Shown in pieces: positions 43,632-43,840 of a DNA stretch of 43,840 bases. The number at the start of each line of letters is the position of its first letter. Position 1 is the stretch's first letter. The position numbers and the translations under genes are program-made. Source of the DNA: Alphaproteobacteria bacterium (GTDB taxonomy: Bacteria > Pseudomonadota > Alphaproteobacteria > Puniceispirillales > Marisalimonadaceae); assembly GCA_004213885.1 (NCBI GenBank), contig SGYL01000002.1, forward strand, positions 85,603-129,442. The letters are read 5' to 3'. Below the pieces are notes generated by a model. It did not search any database, had not been told where the DNA came from, and saw nothing but the letters and a program-made list of their open reading frames with translations.

Positions 43632-43840
43632 CTAGAAAGCAGCAGATATAGTTAACTGAGTAATTTGACCTGAGTCATCATTTCCTGCAGCTCCACCACC
43701 ATCTTTATACTCATAGTCAGTGTATGTAACTTTAGCTTTTAGACCTGGTGCTACAGTGTAAACTACTTCACCAATATTTGAGGTGTACTTTTCATTTTCA
43801 CCACCAGATGTTGTACCAGTATCTTCAACTTCAGATGAAG
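43632..43840 (-). CDS. C-terminus of an outer-membrane porin (partial)
   Basis: The reading frame enters at the right edge and ends TAG at 43632-43634. The 68 or so visible residues contain beta-strand alternation (KYTSNIGEVVYTVAPGLKAK, then VTYTDYEYKDGGG) and end QLTISAAF, with the C-terminal Phe expected for an outer-membrane barrel. Gly/Asp/Asn-rich loops separate the strands. The pattern APGLKAKVTYTDYEY is typical of alphaproteobacterial general porins. Codons are less A/T-biased (GGT, GCT, ACT), as expected for a strongly expressed gene. The gene starts outside the window. Confidence 0.88.
   Translation of the reverse strand, partial: SSEVEDTGTTSGGENEKYTSNIGEVVYTVAPGLKAKVTYTDYEYKDGGGAAGNDDSGQITQLTISAAF

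Noticed and set aside
1-43840. tRNA, rRNA, CRISPR, insertion sequence, prophage or defence system
   Set aside because: No gap is large enough for unannotated RNA operons, no repeated spacer arrays appear, and all long frames belong to core families. I see no transposase or att-like repeat.

Overview
The window is a very A+T-rich, densely packed chromosomal segment from an alphaproteobacterium. The evidence is synteny: mutS-glnD-murJ-trpS, grpE-dnaK-dnaJ-dapB facing rph-rdgB-hemW, an LpoA-like lipoprotein facing rsmI-BON-gshB, a tim44-smr-hisBHAFE-HIT cluster facing secB, and dnaQ-coaE facing hemE-hemJ-rho-mnmE-mnmG-rsmG-parA-parB. The short intergenic spaces, many 1-26 bp gene overlaps, lysine/asparagine/isoleucine-rich proteins and absent usual neighbours (hrcA, yraN, and ppsR/maf/aroE beside the origin) suggest a streamlined, free-living and probably marine lineage (SAR11-like, HIMB59/AEGEAN-169-like or similar). 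An intact GlnD argues against canonical Pelagibacter, which is reported to lack the PII system. The lineage is an inference and was not tested by any search.

Layout. 1-8782 (minus): mutS, glnD, murJ, trpS, nfu and the start of a membrane-anchored protein. 8890-12678: maeB on plus, a PfkB-family (adenosine kinase-like) kinase on minus, and a small lipoprotein on plus. 12653-17247 (minus): grpE, dnaK, dnaJ, dapB, with a convincing heat-shock (sigma-32 type) promoter before dnaK. 17336-19819 (plus): rph, rdgB, hemW. 19794-23692: an LpoA-like lipoprotein on minus, then rsmI, a BON lipoprotein and gshB on plus. 23707-28792 (minus): tim44-like gene, smr, hisB, hisH, a GNAT acetyltransferase, hisA, hisF, hisE and a HIT protein in one overlapping operon. 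28889-30575: secB on plus, dnaQ and coaE on minus. 30576-30794: the largest gene-free gap (219 bp), with three perfect DnaA boxes, the probable chromosomal origin. 30795-39031 (plus): hemE, hemJ, rho, mnmE, mnmG, rsmG, parA, parB, with a parS site across the mnmE start codon and a one-mismatch parS inside rsmG. 39024-43840 (minus): holA, lptE, leuS, a DUF3576 lipoprotein, a strong intrinsic terminator and the C-terminus of a porin.

How the parts work together. The centre is the replication and segregation hub: oriC, two parS-like sites 2.7 and 6 kb away, ParA/ParB, and two polymerase III-related genes (holA, dnaQ). Around it lie core metabolism (histidine, heme, CoA, glutathione, lysine/peptidoglycan precursors), tRNA modification and charging (mnmE, mnmG, trpS, leuS), protein folding and export (grpE/dnaK/dnaJ, secB) and envelope assembly (murJ, lptE, LpoA-like, BON, DUF3576, porin).

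I found no tRNA, rRNA, CRISPR array, insertion sequence, prophage or defence island, and no convincing sign of a wholly new system. The most interesting signals are regulatory or architectural: the origin, the parS-start-codon overlap, three perfect inverted repeats in divergent intergenic regions, the GNAT gene inside the his operon, and convergent genes whose ends overlap with no intrinsic terminator. No intergenic stretch exceeds 300 bp.
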